Below the pieces are notes generated by a model, which saw only the letters and a list, made by a program, of their open reading frames with translations, was not told where the DNA came from and did no database searches. Of a DNA stretch of 64,000 nt, positions 1 to 11,036 are shown piece after piece. The DNA is from Meconema thalassinum (lineage: Eukaryota > Arthropoda > Insecta > Orthoptera > Tettigoniidae), in NCBI GenBank assembly GCA_946902985.2, contig OX336388.2, positions 366,531,387-366,595,386 of the forward strand, written 5' to 3'. The position numbers and the translations under genes were made by a program. Within the stretch, counting starts at the first letter, position 1; the number at the start of each line of letters is the position of its first letter.

Positions 1-70
1 CAGACGGGTAGCGTGCACGCGAGGTACCTCACAAACACTAGAATTATAAGGGATTAGCGCACTTAAGTTA

Positions 71-250
71 GACATAAGACCATTGTAATTCATAATTCTT
101 AAGGATAAACTTTATACAATTATTCCACTAGACATAAGACCATTGTAATTCATAATTCTTAAGGATAAACTTTATACAATTATTCCACTAGACATAAGGT
201 CATTGTAATTCATAATTTTTAAGGATAAACTTCATACAATTATTCCACTG
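71..250. repeat. 3 x 60-bp tandem repeat
   Basis: Three consecutive 60-bp units (71-130, 131-190, 191-250), each starting GACATAAG and ending TATTCCACT. The first two are identical; the third differs at a few positions. No coding potential. This is a recent short tandem duplication. Confidence 0.95.
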
Positions 251-639
251 GAAAGCGACAATATTCCTAAATGTCAGAATCGCAACATAGTACATTAAAC
301 ACTATATATTTTTGTTTGTTTATCAAGATGCCAATGTACATAATGTGTATGATTTGTTTTCTTTCATTTTTCCTTCTTCTAACTTCCCCATTTGTCAGGG
401 TGTTCCGTTTTTTCCCAAACCAATAAACGTCTTTTGAATATTTCCCTTAAATTATACCCTGGAACACCCATTTTTCTATTTTCTTCTACCTTTCTTATTG
501 CAGGGAGCACTTTTTCCCTAAGATGGGGCGGACGACGCAATCATCCGTTCGGCCCTGGGTTTTTCCTCCCTGCACAAATATGTAACACATCACCATCAGA
601 AACCATGTTTTTTTTTTGAAACTAGCAATATGCCAGCAA

Positions 640-790
640 TAGCAAGGGCAATTTTTTTTTACATGTCAAATTTATTTTAATGTTAAATTTTTCTCAAATG
701 TCAATTTTTTTCCCAATGTTAATCAAATCTTTCGCAATGCCAATTTTTTTTGTTTGTTTTTTTCACAATGTCAATGTCAGTGTATACATA
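640..790. repeat. T-rich degenerate short repeat
   Basis: Poly-T runs alternate with variants of AATGTCAA at roughly 20-30 bp spacing. It looks like a degenerate minisatellite or low-complexity tract. Nothing coding is seen here. Confidence 0.5.
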
Positions 791-1450
791 TATCTGTACA
801 TCCCATAACCCTCCCCTCTGAACACGGGCTGACCTCACACCCACACTTCGATACGACACCACCAGGAGATACGAGGGGGTTTCAAGGACCACTACGCCAA
901 CATCCCAACTTCCAGTTCCGTTCCCGTTCGCGAGGACGCGAACAAATGAAGGAAGACGCTTGTACAGCCTCCCAGGGGTATGCACCCCTTGGAGTCCATC
1001 CCCCCGGCATCTGGCTAAATCCCCTAAATGGCAACCCTTGGAAAGCCGGCCCAACATCCATAAAACTTAGCAGGGACAGCTTGCCACTCTAAAAGCAGCC
1101 CAGTCCTTGCACAATGCTTACACATACCTACATACTAGTAACTGGGCCAACACATTGCTGACAACATAGCGCCAGAGAGTATAAGAAGGCATCCTAATGA
1201 GGTCAGAGGATCTCTCCATTGTCAGTGCTTCATCGAGACGGCCTGAGGCTACGCTGGTGTCAACCGAGGTGAGTCAGTCAATCGTGTTCAGAGTTCCTAC
1301 TTATGTAACCTGTAACCCACAACTTGTATTACATTGTGAACATAATTTCATTCCCTACAAGGGACTCATACTCAGAAACACAGACCAATAAAACACTTGG
1401 TCCACACTCTACACACGCTTTACTGTTTATACGCCTTTTTACATCCCAAC
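791..1450 (+). other. Possible LTR-like or promoter-like segment, unassigned
   Basis: The stretch contains a TATA-like TATAAGAAG at 1180-1188 and an AATAAA at 1387-1392 about 200 bp downstream, the spacing of a short LTR transcript. A 112-residue open frame (754-1092) ends just upstream and contains an Arg-rich patch and a Pro-rich tail, but I do not recognise it. No second LTR copy, primer-binding site or pol domain is visible, so this remains a weak suggestion. Confidence 0.2.
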
Positions 1451-1953
1451 GCCCTTCCTTACTCCCGTCACGGTAAGACGTGACAGACGGTAGCCCAATA
1501 GCGCTAACTCAGGTACCTTTGTGTTCCCCGAGCCGACTCGGCTGCCAGCAAGCAGCGCGTGCCACTCGGCTGATACAAGCAGATTCAATTACATAATAAG
1601 CAGTCAGCTGAGCGACTAGACAGCGACCCTTTGCAGTGGGTCCCGTCCCTTCAAACACTACTACATTATTTATAGGAACGCCCCCTAGTTCCTAGCACAC
1701 CACAACACTCTACACTGGTCAGCTTACCCTGACAAGGGAAGCTACCCTTTTAGGCACCACCTTATAAATTAGTACAACAACTCTCCCTTTTAGATCCACC
1801 CCCAAATAAGGGATCTAAAACAATATGAACAAGTTGGTTTATTATTGCTTTTTATGTCTTTTATCTTATTTATTTAAATAATGACCCAACTCCAGTCGAT
1901 ATTTATGATGTTGTGGGCAAAGCGAAAAGCAAACAGTGCAACCTGCTATAATA
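1451..1953. other. Gene-free spacer
   Basis: No gene or recognisable repeat is seen between the LTR-like segment and the DD41D transposon. Confidence 0.5.
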
Positions 1954-1990
1954 CAGGGTGCTTCAAAAAAATGTATACACACTTTGAACT
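1954..1990 (+). repeat. Terminal inverted repeat, 3' side of DD41D element
   Basis: Begins CAGGGTGCTTCAAAAAAA and pairs with the inverted copy at 3251-3286. This is the end downstream of the transposase stop. Confidence 0.92.
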
Positions 1991-2083
1991 TCCATAGAAA
2001 ATGTATTTACTGTTCTACAAAGTTAAATTTCAGGAAATTAGAAAGCTGAAAGTCCAATGTAAATGAAACATAAATAGCAAATG

Positions 2084-3145
2084 TTAATACTGTTCAAATT
2101 GGCGACCTGCAGCATCAATACAATTCTGAGTACGAGTCACCACTGATTCTGTATATCGTATCAAAACGTCCAATGAGATTTCTCTACACACGGCTTGAAT
2201 CTCATTCCAAAGAATGTCTAGGTTACGTGGTTTACGTTTGTACATCTCATCTTTTACTGTGCCCCATAAGAAGAAATCCAGTGGTGTAAGGTCTGGAGAG
2301 CGTGCTGGAAACTTGATTGGCCCCCTGCGTCCTATCCACTGGCCCGGCAAATTTTGATCCAGGTAAGCTCGTACGTCCCTGTGATAGTGCGGCGGGGCAC
2401 CATCTTGTTGAAAATAAAAATTGCCATTACCGTATAATGCACGAATGGCAGGAAATATGGAATCAGCAAGCATTGTTAGGTAAGTTATACCAGTTACAGT
2501 GCCTTCAAATCGAAAAGGTCCAATGAGTCCCCTTGAAGACAAACCGCACCACACATTTACACCAGGCAAATTTACAGCTTTTTCAATTGTAATGTGAGGA
2601 TTTTCTTCACCCCAGTAAACACAATTGTGCCTATTGACAGTTCCATTAAGTTTGAATTGGGCTTCATCCGACCAAATGATGCTACCCATAAATCCCGGTT
2701 CACGTATCACCATCTCCTGAACCCATTCACAAAATTGCAACCTTCGATCTGGATCGTCGTCACTTAGCTGTTGCACCAGCCTTGGATTGTAAACACGATA
2801 CTTGCCTCTCTTCAGAATGCGTAGCACGCTGCTAGCACTTACATCACTTTCACGTGCCCCTTGCCTTGAAGATTTGTTAGGAGAGCGTTGAAACAGTTCC
2901 AAGACTGCCGTTGATGACTCATCACTTGTAGCTGTTCGAGGTCGACCTGAATGACCTTTATGCACATCACACACTGTTCCATGAACTTCGAATTTGTCTC
3001 GTATGCGTGTAATTCTTAATCTTGAAGGTGGTTCTGTATCATACTCCCTTCTCCACTGTCTTTGAACTTCATTTACATTCTCAAACTTCCAGTACCACTT
3101 AATAACCTGCTTACGTTCTTCAAAACTCAAACGTACGTCCGCCAT
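2084..3145 (-). CDS. DD41D transposase with DUF4817-type N-terminus
   Basis: Cut-and-paste DNA transposase, expected to act in the nucleus on the flanking inverted repeats. I chose the ATG at 3145-3143 (MADVRLSFEER), giving 353 residues, because this is the usual start of the family; an in-frame ATG nine codons upstream also exists. Residues 1-110 form the helix-turn-helix region with a GRPRT linker. The catalytic triad is visible: Asp in IIWSDEAQF, Asp in FQQDGAPPH, and Asp in SPDLTPLDFFLW. Counting from the second to the third Asp gives 41 intervening residues, hence DD41D, the spacing reported for rosa/Visitor-type elements. No stop or frameshift interrupts it, and length is normal for the family, so it may be functional; expression and activity cannot be judged from sequence. 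Confidence 0.93.
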   Translation of the reverse strand: MADVRLSFEERKQVIKWYWKFENVNEVQRQWRREYDTEPPSRLRITRIRDKFEVHGTVCDVHKGHSGRPRTATSDESSTAVLELFQRSPNKSSRQGARESDVSASSVLRILKRGKYRVYNPRLVQQLSDDDPDRRLQFCEWVQEMVIREPGFMGSIIWSDEAQFKLNGTVNRHNCVYWGEENPHITIEKAVNLPGVNVWCGLSSRGLIGPFRFEGTVTGITYLTMLADSIFPAIRALYGNGNFYFQQDGAPPHYHRDVRAYLDQNLPGQWIGRRGPIKFPARSPDLTPLDFFLWGTVKDEMYKRKPRNLDILWNEIQAVCREISLDVLIRYTESVVTRTQNCIDAAGRQFEQY

Positions 3146-3250
3146 GTTGATATTACAAATTCCAACTGACAATATAACATAGAGGGACGATTATGCTGCC
3201 ACCTGGCGAAGAAATATAACATTAGCCTTGTAGAGCGGGAAAACTACGAT

Positions 3251-3286
3251 AGTTTAAAGTGTGTATACATTTTTTGAAGCACCCTG
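3251..3286 (-). repeat. Terminal inverted repeat, 5' side of DD41D element
   Basis: Inverted copy of 1954-1990, one A shorter in the A-run, with a few mismatches toward the interior. Confidence 0.92.
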
Positions 3287-3405
3287 TAGATACAACGGTA
3301 AGTATGTATATTGTATGTTGGTCCTGTAACCATGTCAAGTATTTCAGTTTTTTACCTCTCCTGAGAAAGTATTGTTCTGGAGTTGGGACGTTTTTGAACT
3401 CACAA

Positions 3406-4091
3406 TTCCCTCCAGGGGCTCACATCTAGTGGGACGTGGGTTGACAACCACGGGGCCCTAGCTGCGTCCGGCATTGCTTCCACTTATTTGTACCAGGCTC
3501 CTCTCCGTCTTCTTTCCTGTCGACCTCACTTGGTCAACTCTTTTTCTCTTGCGACCCCGACCGTCTCATCTTTTATGATACCCTCCTTCTGCGAGGGGTC
3601 CGCCTTCTTTTTCTTTTCATGATATCTCCTGCCTTCTGCCCAAGGCCCTACAGGAGATAGGGTGTCTGTAGTCCCACCACATCTGGTGCACCCTGGATAC
3701 TGCTACACCCTCAGGGGCTCACGGCTGGTGAGTTCGGGATTTGGCGACCCCGAGGGATTCCTGAGCTGGGTCCAGTTTTCCTCCTTTTGTCCCTTACCTG
3801 TGAGGAGGACCCTCTCCTCTTTCACTTTCCTATCTGCCTTTCATGGCTCTCCTTCCTTCCAAGTCCCTCAATCCGCATTCTTCGAGGGTTGAGGGCATTT
3901 CTTTTCCTCCTGTCCTTTATTTGCCTTATTCTCCTTTTGTTTTCCATTCCTTCTTCTAGTATATAAGTTGGTAGTTAATTATAGTTATTGTTTACATTTC
4001 ATTATCATCTTCACGATCACCCACACGATTACGGGCCGATAACTTAGATGTTAGGCCCTTAAAACAACAATTATCTTCATCATCATCATCA
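3406..4091 (+). mobile_element. Dimeric retroposon, full-length copy 1
   Basis: A 686-bp pyrimidine-rich element bounded by an exact 11-bp target duplication, TGAACTCACAA (3395-3405 and 4092-4102). The left half opens GGGGCTCACATCTAGTGGGA and the right half (about 3713 onward) repeats a diverged version, GGGGCTCACGGCTGGTGAG, so the element is an internal dimer. The 3' end carries CCGATAACTTAGATGTTAGG, then AAAACAACAA and a CAT-triplet tail. There is no open frame of note; it was presumably mobilised by a LINE. Other copies lie at 6878, 8415, 19548, 38764 (reverse) and 50065. Confidence 0.88.
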
Positions 4092-4204
4092 TGAACTCAC
4101 AAGTTCAATTACCACAATAGCAACAATCGTGGCTGCTCTATGCGTTCACAACAAAGTATACAGGGCTAGGATTCAATATTCCAATGTTTCTATTTGTAAA
4201 TCAT

Positions 4205-4298
4205 TTCAGAGCTTGCCACGGTGGGTGAGTGGATATCGTGTCGGACTACCAAGCCCAAGCTTCCAAGTTCGCTCCACTTCAGTCATGGAGAGTTGCTC
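4205..4298 (+). repeat. tRNA-like SINE head (family E)
   Basis: Contains a box A-like GTGGGTGAGTGG and a box B-like CCAAGTTCGCTCC. The same head is found in reverse at about 8150-8217. It is interrupted downstream by the hAT element at 4307. Confidence 0.55.
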
Positions 4299-4306
4299 AT
4301 CACAGT

Positions 4307-5068
4307 CAGGCGCGGATCTAGAGTTTGGTTTTGGGGGGGGGTCAGAGAATCGATCTAGAGTTTGGCCTTGCGAGGGGGGGGGGGGGGGGTCAGAGAATCG
4401 AAATTGTTAAGAAAAATGGTATCACTAAAAACGCAATTACAAAATAACCAAACGTACAAAACCAGACCAATTTTTTTGCAAGCTACATGGATAGAAATTT
4501 GATGCGTTTAGCGCACCAAAAATATTCGTACAAATTGCAACGGCGTGTTTTGCGACTTTTACATCGAGCTTCGAGAAAAGGATCAAGGTACGTTACAGTT
4601 TCGGCAAGTCGAGTTGGTACCGACAAAGGGAGAAAGTCACAGCTTATATTGCCAACCAAGCTTGCGGTTTGGAAGTCGGCAAAAATTTTTCGTGCGAAAA
4701 AAGCTCCAGTTTCCTATCCGTGCATTGCTGCACATTCATCGTGACATCACTATAAACATCGATTCGGTAATCACAAGGTTTGCTAAACAAAATAGACGAG
4801 TTGATTTTGTTGTATAACTAATAGTTTTTATACAAGAGGTTTGAAGTTGTAAATATGTACAGTTGTAACAGAACATAATAATTCCAATAAAGGTAATTCA
4901 GTATTGAATAAAATGAAAGAAAAAAAACTGTTTTTCAGTTAAAATTCGTTAAGTTTTATTTGTCTGGTAATTGTGTTTTCGTTTTTTGAGTTTGCAAAAA
5001 AAATTGGTCTCCGTTTGGGGGGGGGGGGGGTCATGACCCCCGTGACCCCCCCCTTGAATCCGCGCCTG
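4307..5068. mobile_element. Non-autonomous hAT element, 762 bp
   Basis: An exact 8-bp target duplication ATCACAGT flanks it (4299-4306 and 5069-5076), the hallmark of hAT transposition. The ends are inverted copies of CAGGCGCGGAT. Subterminal G/C homopolymers (16 G at 4374-4389, 14 G at 5017-5030) lie inside both ends. Short open frames at 4487-4817 are not recognisable as transposase, so I treat it as a MITE-type derivative or a decayed element. Confidence 0.9.
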
Positions 5069-5076
5069 ATCACAGT

Positions 5077-5918
5077 TCGTTAAACTGTCGGGTATGCAAT
5101 GTTGCAGCAATAAATCTCTGTACATTTCTGCTTATAGGCAAGTGGGCTGTAGCAAAACGCCTCTCAGAGAACAATCCCGCATAAAACTACCTACTTGAAG
5201 CATTGCCAAATAATGATACTGATCTCAATTCTGAACTATTCAAAGAGCACTCTAGGAAAATAACTATGTATGTATAACATTGTCCGTTCATATTTTTGTA
5301 ATAGCTAACACTAACCACAGTTCAAACAACTGTCAGAACGTGAATACTTTTGGAGGGTAAATAAACCTCCCCCATTTCCGGTAATTGTTTGTTCTGTCCG
5401 GTGTTTGGCAATCTAGTTGTTGCTCGTGTAGACAAATAATCTTTTTTTTTTCTTTTTTTCAATTTTTCACAAATCTCGCCAGTGAGTATTTAGTTCCCTA
5501 CAGACTGCTGTTAAAACCTGCGGTGTTTGTGTACTGCAGAGAACAATAGTACATCTATTATTTCTATATGAGTGGGTTTAGGAAATTTCATTGAATAATA
5601 CCTCATATTACGGGACTTGATGTATCGACCCACAAAGCAATTGCTTTAAGTGCAAGGTCATGTGACCGTGCCATCATGAGACTCGAACGACCACCGCGTC
5701 TGAATGTTACCATTGGCCGTCCTTGAATGACTGTTCCGTGAATTTTACTTCCATGTAGGACTAAAAGCCGGAGGGTACAATCTACAAGGTAACAGCCATT
5801 TTCTTCCAAATCAAGTTAAATTCAACTTAATTTATCATCATCAGGTGGCATCATGAGTTATGTTAAAACTATACTTTTTATGCTGTGATTTTGCTTCTAA
5901 TTTCTTTATTAATATCAT
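5077..5918. other. Gene-free stretch
   Basis: AT-rich sequence with no supported gene. A 68-codon open frame on the minus strand (5603-5809) shows no recognisable domain. Confidence 0.55.
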
Positions 5919-5970
5919 TATTTATTTATTTATTTATTTATTTACTTATTTATTTATTTATTTATTTATT
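5919..5970. repeat. (ATTT)n microsatellite
   Basis: About 13 tetranucleotide units with one C substitution, directly abutting a SINE. Confidence 0.95.
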
Positions 5971-6368
5971 GGAAGAGTCGGTAATCGAACCCGGGTCTCT
6001 TGGCTTTCACGTTATAGGCCCAGGTTCGAATCCCAGCTCTGCTAAGAAATGTAATTATGGTCGAGGACTGGAAAAGGGTACACTAAGCCTTCGTGAGTTA
6101 AAACTGAAAAGAAGCGGGTGTTATTGCTACCTCAGCCATTCTGGAAGTAGTTTTACGAGGTTTCCCACTTCGACTCCAGGCGAATGCCATAATGATTCCA
6201 AACTTCAAACCACGGTCGCCTCCTTCCCAATCATCATCTAAATTACAAATACACAAATGTCGGCATCACAATAACACAGGTTATCAGACAAATTTTACAC
6301 AGACCCAAGTACATGGGGCTACATGTCCACGATTACGTAAAGCCCCTAAATTAAGCAACAACAATTCA
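5971..6368 (+). mobile_element. SINE family A, near full length
   Basis: A tRNA-like head with box B GGTTCGAATCCC (about 6024) is followed by the family body (CCTCAGCCATTCTGGAAGTA, then CGGTCGCCTCCTTCCCAATC) and a 3' end, AAGCCCCTAAATTAAGCAAC. The same body recurs, partly or wholly, at 8605, 13175, 13550, 14422, 15585, 20704, 43318 and 50403. Confidence 0.75.
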
Positions 6369-6877
6369 TTACAAACGAAGAAAAAGTTGTTGGTACTCAA
6401 GTGAGATTGGCTTACCTTCGGTCATGAACCCCGTGTACATGCGTGTGTTTGATATTTGTGTGAAAACCTATGCTGCTGTGGTGGCTGCAATAGTGAATTT
6501 AATTGTAATTATGAATCAGTAAGAACGGCATTAAACTTAACAATTAACGTGTTCACTACGTCACATGTGAGGTACTATTATCTGAATATATTTCACAGAG
6601 GGAATTTGAAATTAATCATTTGATTGGTGAGTAAGTAAACATAGTCATGTGAAAGAGCAATTGTAAGTGATCTATAAATGAGCCCTGCTGATGAAATCAT
6701 TAAATATTACACGTCATGATATCCCCGAGATTAATGTAGTCTACGTGTTTCATTAAATTCTGTTGAGCCGTTCCAAGTTTATTGCACACTAGCTCAGCAC
6801 GCAGGAGCTCAATCACACAGCTCATACAGCAGGTGAAAGAGGACAGTAGTGCCAGCCTTTTTTTCATCGATGATCTT
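6369..6877. other. Gene-free stretch
   Basis: AT-rich spacer without recognisable gene or repeat. Confidence 0.5.
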
Positions 6878-7320
6878 CATGGGGCTCACAACTAATGGGA
6901 CGTGGGTTGGCGACCATGGGACCCCAGCTGAGTCTAGATTTGCCTCCACCTGCTTGTGCCGGATTCCTCTCTTCTATTTTTCCTATCGACCTCCTTTGGT
7001 CAAATATTATTCTCTTCTGACCCTGACTTCGCCTACGGTTTCCTTCATCTTTCCGCCTTAATTGACCCTTCACTGATGCCCTCATTCTTCGAGGGGTAAG
7101 CCCTTTTCTTTTACTTTCAAGGTATCTGCTGCCTTCTGCTCAAGGCCCTAAAGGAGGCAGGATGCATGTAGCTCCACCACTAATGGTGCACCCTGGATAG
7201 TGTTACACACTCAAGGCCTCACAGATGGTGAGTTTGGGAGTTAGTGATCCCGTAGAATTCTTGAGCTGAGTCCGTTTTCCCGTTTATCTATTGTATTTGG
7301 GGAGGACCTTCTTTCCACTC
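6878..7320 (+). mobile_element. Dimeric retroposon, truncated copy
   Basis: Begins GGGGCTCACAACTAATGGGA and follows the 3406 copy through the junction of the two halves, then stops where SINE B (7329) begins. The 3' tail is missing. Confidence 0.75.
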
Positions 7321-7328
7321 CCTTTCTG

Positions 7329-7530
7329 CGTGGCTCAGCGGTAACGTTTTCTCCTACTGTTCCCAAGGTTGCAGGATCAAATCCTGGCGCAGTCAGCTGG
7401 CATTTGGGGGTGCGCAAATGCAAGGGAGCCGTGTCAGTAGATTTACTGGCTTGTTTAAAGATCCCCTTCAGGGCAAAATTCCGGCACATTGGCGTCTCTA
7501 AAAGCCGCAGTAGTTTTAAAAGGATGTAAA
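7329..7530 (+). mobile_element. SINE family B
   Basis: A tRNA-like head with box A-like TGGCTCAGCGG and box B-like GGTTGCAGGATCAAATCC precedes a body containing GTGCGCAAATGCAAGGGAG, AAAGATCCCCTTC and GGCGTCTCTAAAAGCC. Matching copies are at 29844 (+), 42769 (-) and 53262 (-). Confidence 0.8.
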
Positions 7531-7844
7531 ACCAGTAATATTCAACATCATAATCGATTGTGGCTAACTAAGGACCGTGTAAATAACTCATGATTTCAGT
7601 TTTTTTTGGCGCCAGTATTCTTTCATTCTCTTGCTCACAGCTTCTTTCTTTTTAGCTGTCCAATGTTGTTTCTTCTTGGTCGCTTTTTCTGGCTCTAGGA
7701 ATCCCTCCAATGTGTGTATCTTATCTGTGAAAGTGGTTCTGTTGCGGATGTCTTGCTCAGTGATGTTGATTTCTTGTAGATCTTTCTTGGTTTTAGCAAA
7801 CCATTATTCATTAGAGTAACCTTTTCTATTGGGCTTGTTGAAGT

Positions 7845-8217
7845 GGTAATAATATCGTATGGCCTCGGGTGCCTGGTGCAAGCTTTGTTAATTGACACCC
7901 AGAGGGTAGCTTGCATGTCGAATTTCGTCATTCCTTTGAACGCTATGAAAGTCATGGAGGTTAGATATCTAAACTCCTTGACACTACAGCGCTTTCAAGT
8001 AGAGAATGGAGGAACTTTGTGTTGGCGGAAAATCCCGAGATTAATTTTTGCCATTGAACATGGCCTACTGAATTCAAATGGGTTCTTTAACATGCCAACA
8101 ACGTATGACATGAGTATCGTGATTTTTGTCGCCTTCAAAAATCACTTACCATGGCCAGGGGCGAATCTGCAATCTTGGGGTTGGTAGTCCGACACTATAA
8201 CCACTCACCCACCGTGA
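7845..8217 (-). mobile_element. SINE family E, near full length
   Basis: Reads in reverse: the tRNA-like head (box A GGGTGAGTGG, box B-like GATTGCAGATTCG) is at the right end and the 3' end, equivalent to CACCCGAGGCCATACG, is at the left. A second copy at 17222-17530 aligns along almost its whole length. Confidence 0.68.
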
Positions 8218-8414
8218 AGTCGTTAAAAATGTTCTTAGCGAGTCTGTCGTAAAAAGTTCTTGAAACATTTCCAAAGAATTTAACCCTTCGTATTCGTATG
8301 GTAACTGAGTTTCTGCTGCATGTTTTATATTATTCTTTGTTACTACGTAATCGGTAAGTGTCAGAACATTTTTTTGGTTCGAGATTTCTTTTTCTTTTTT
8401 TAACCAATAACATT
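8218..8414. other. Spacer
   Basis: Short AT-rich interval with an (ATT)n patch near 8410-8428; nothing else is seen. Confidence 0.5.
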
Positions 8415-8580
8415 ATTATTATTATTTACTCCCTTTCCTATCTGCCTTTCGTGGCTCTATTTCCTTCCAAGTCCCTCAGTCCTCATTCGTCTGGAGTTGA
8501 GGGCATTCCCTTTCCTCCTGCTCTTTATTTACCTTATTCCTGGTTTATCAATTACTTCCTCTAGTATATAAGTTAGATTT
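8415..8580 (+). mobile_element. Dimeric retroposon, right-half fragment
   Basis: Matches only the region around TTCCTATCTGCCTTTC to CTAGTATATAAGTT of the 3406 copy. Both the left half and the terminal tail are absent. Confidence 0.7.
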
Positions 8581-8604
8581 AAGCTAGTAGGTAGTTTCCA
8601 TACG

Positions 8605-8890
8605 CCTTGTTGGCTGTCACTGCTGAGGCCCGGTTCGATTCCCGGCTCTACCAAGAATTTTATTTCTGGCCTGCGGGCTGCAACGGGGTACACTCAGCCT
8701 CGCTGGGCAAACTATGAAGAGGCGGGTTCTATTTCTACATTAGCCATCCTGGGAGTCGTTTTTCGTGGTTTACCACTTCTACTCCCCGCAATTGTTACCT
8801 AACATACTGTAAGGCTACGGCCGCCTCCTCCCCAATCCTATCCTGAATTTAAAATACACTTATTACTGTACCCGATACCTAGTTGAGGCT
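8605..8890 (+). mobile_element. SINE family A
   Basis: Carries box B CGGTTCGATTCCCGG (about 8630), the body CATTAGCCATCCTGGGAGTC, and GGCCGCCTCCTCCCCAATCC. The copy is truncated before the usual 3' end. Confidence 0.72.
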
Positions 8891-9984
8891 ATCGGCTACG
8901 CCAGCTGACATTAAGCCGTAGTTGAGATTTATGGGAAAAGTTGTCAAGATAGCGCTCACATCGAGTAGAGAAGAATATTAGAAAATGACGTAGAAGGCCA
9001 AGGATCAAGAAGGCACTGCCAGTCAAGTAGATGGAATTATGGGAGGAATATTAAAGTTTTATTAAGATCTAAATGGAACAGTATATTTAATCATCTCAGA
9101 AGAGAAGAGATAACAAGCATTATATATGATAATAACTTGAAGAAAGACAGATAATCCCTTAAGTTATTGTATAACTTAATAGCCGAGATGAAGGTGGTCG
9201 AGATTATATTTTGTTACGCACGACCGTAGATGGTGGGAGAGAATCACGTGACCGCGCCAGGTAGGAGCTGGTCAATGCAGTTTAGAGAAGTCAGTCGAGT
9301 TCAGCCAGCGAGCTGAGTGGTACACATGCGCAGAGCGTACGGTAAAGTCGAGCGGTGAACAGTTGTTACGTAAAGCGAAGGCGACAGTATTACTTAACCT
9401 AGCAGAGAGCAGGAAGTAGGTCATTGAGCCAAGGCGAGCAACGCAGGGCAGACGGCGAGAAGACCGGTTACGCGGCAGGCTGTACGGGCCGTGTACGGAG
9501 GAGAAAAGCCGGAGTTCAGAACAGCATTGTAATACGAGTTTGATAACTTTATTTCGAGCTGCATTTTATAACGCAGAACAGTATAGCGGAGCGGCATGGC
9601 GAGGCCGGCTTGCATAGTTCATTCTGGAACAATGCAGTAGATCCGAGCGGGTTAGTTCCGACTTTTATACGAAGGCAACATTAAAGAAGCTGAACATCAT
9701 TTCAACATTCAGTTACAACATTGAGTTGGGACTTGTATTCAGTAATAGAATTGTGCAGGCAGATAGTTACAATATACTGCAATTATGAACTTAGATATTC
9801 AAATTACATTACGATTATGCATTTCATAACGGAATATGTAGAGCGACCATGGGGTCCAAACAACTTTAACGCTTTTAAGCAAACGAACGGTTACAATTAT
9901 ATGCACTTATGAACATTGGCACGTGCATTAATAGAATTCTTTTTCATGAATTATCATAAAATACCGAGTACGAACACAGCTACA

Positions 9985-10030
9985 GGGTGTTTCAAAAACT
10001 TATACACTCTCATAAATAAAATTTATTTTC
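9985..10030 (+). repeat. Solo transposon end resembling the DD41D repeat
   Basis: TACAGGGTGTTTCAAAAACT is followed by TATACACTC, closely resembling the DD41D end at 1952. No inverted partner is seen downstream, so it is likely a solo or truncated remnant. Confidence 0.4.
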
Positions 10031-10887
10031 TAAAAGTGAGACTTAACCGCTGTGGAGATTGAACTTTTAACAAGCAAACCGAACATTGTATGGGACAGTG
10101 GCGTAACATAGAAGAGGAATATGGGGTACGCTGCTATTATGAACTTTTACGTAAGATTTTGGACAGTATCCATTATGGATAACATGCAGTTCATCATGTC
10201 GGAGTAAACGAAGACAGAGACGCGATGGCACCACAGAGCGATGGATTCGATTCCTGAAGAAGAGGAGGTCTAACAGCTGATTCACTTGGGATATGGAGGC
10301 GATCGTTATCGCGTGGGTGAAACGATATTCACGTCGATCTTTCGAGAAATTTATTACACACAAGAATAATCGACGATCTTTGAAATATAATAACAGCTGA
10401 TATGAGAAGGTACTGTAAGAGTTATGACTTTCTAATATGATATTTTCATGAACACTGGGCATACATGTATATATTTTTCTAGTAGGAGTTCTACAATTAT
10501 TTAGACATGGCTTAAACATTATTTGTCCGAGTTTTGCTAGAATATGGCGTTACCATATGATATGGCAGGCACCATTATACGAAATTCTCACCATTGGTTG
10601 GCTTTATTAAGCAGATGTTTGGTCTTGTAGACAATTTTCCAGTAAGGATAGTTTTCCTGGATAGTTATTTTTTGTGACGAGTATTTCGAACTCGTGATCT
10701 GCAATTTGATTATTTAAATCACTTCGTCAGTTCATTGCATACTAGCGAGAGTGTATTATTCATCAGTAGGGATTTTTTCCATTGGATTGTTTGGAGATAT
10801 TAAGATGTTATTCACTCAAGTGAATGAATATCGCTTTTATGTGACAACTAGAGACTTGTTGATTCCAATCTGGTACATTCACTCATG

Positions 10888-11036
10888 AGACGACGAGATG
10901 GGGCCTTTCGTATTTATACGATTGCGTGGTGGTACACATCTTTACCCATCGTTCAGGGCATTATCATGTTAGACGACGGGGCAAGGCCTTTCGTATTTAT
11001 ACGATCGTGTGGTGGTTACTCATCTTACTTGCCATT
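10888..11036 (+). repeat. Two tandem copies of an ~83-bp unit
   Basis: GGCCTTTCGTATTTATACGA occurs at 10902 and again at 10985, each preceded by GACGACG and followed by a GTGGTGGT variant, giving an 83-bp period and two copies. Confidence 0.8.

Larger units (their letters stand above)
1954..3286 (-). mobile_element. Complete DD41D Tc1/mariner-superfamily transposon
   Basis: The 1,333-bp element is flanked by TA on both sides (1952-1953 and 3287-3288), the target duplication of this superfamily. Its ends are inverted copies of CAGGGTGCTTCAAAAAA followed by TGTATACACACTTT, about 36 bp with one indel. It contains a single uninterrupted transposase frame on the minus strand. Near-perfect terminal repeats plus an open frame make it the best-preserved DNA transposon in the window. 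Confidence 0.93.

Noticed and set aside
6020..6036. Box B-like sequence as a real tRNA gene
   Set aside because: No cloverleaf with acceptor stem could be made, and the same sequence is repeated as a SINE head.
10085..10100. CAGTGGCGTAAC as a hAT terminus
   Set aside because: Only one end is visible, with no inverted partner or 8-bp duplication.
10067..10519. 150-codon open frame on the minus strand in AT-rich DNA
   Set aside because: No recognisable domain or motif, and no supporting context; likely fortuitous.
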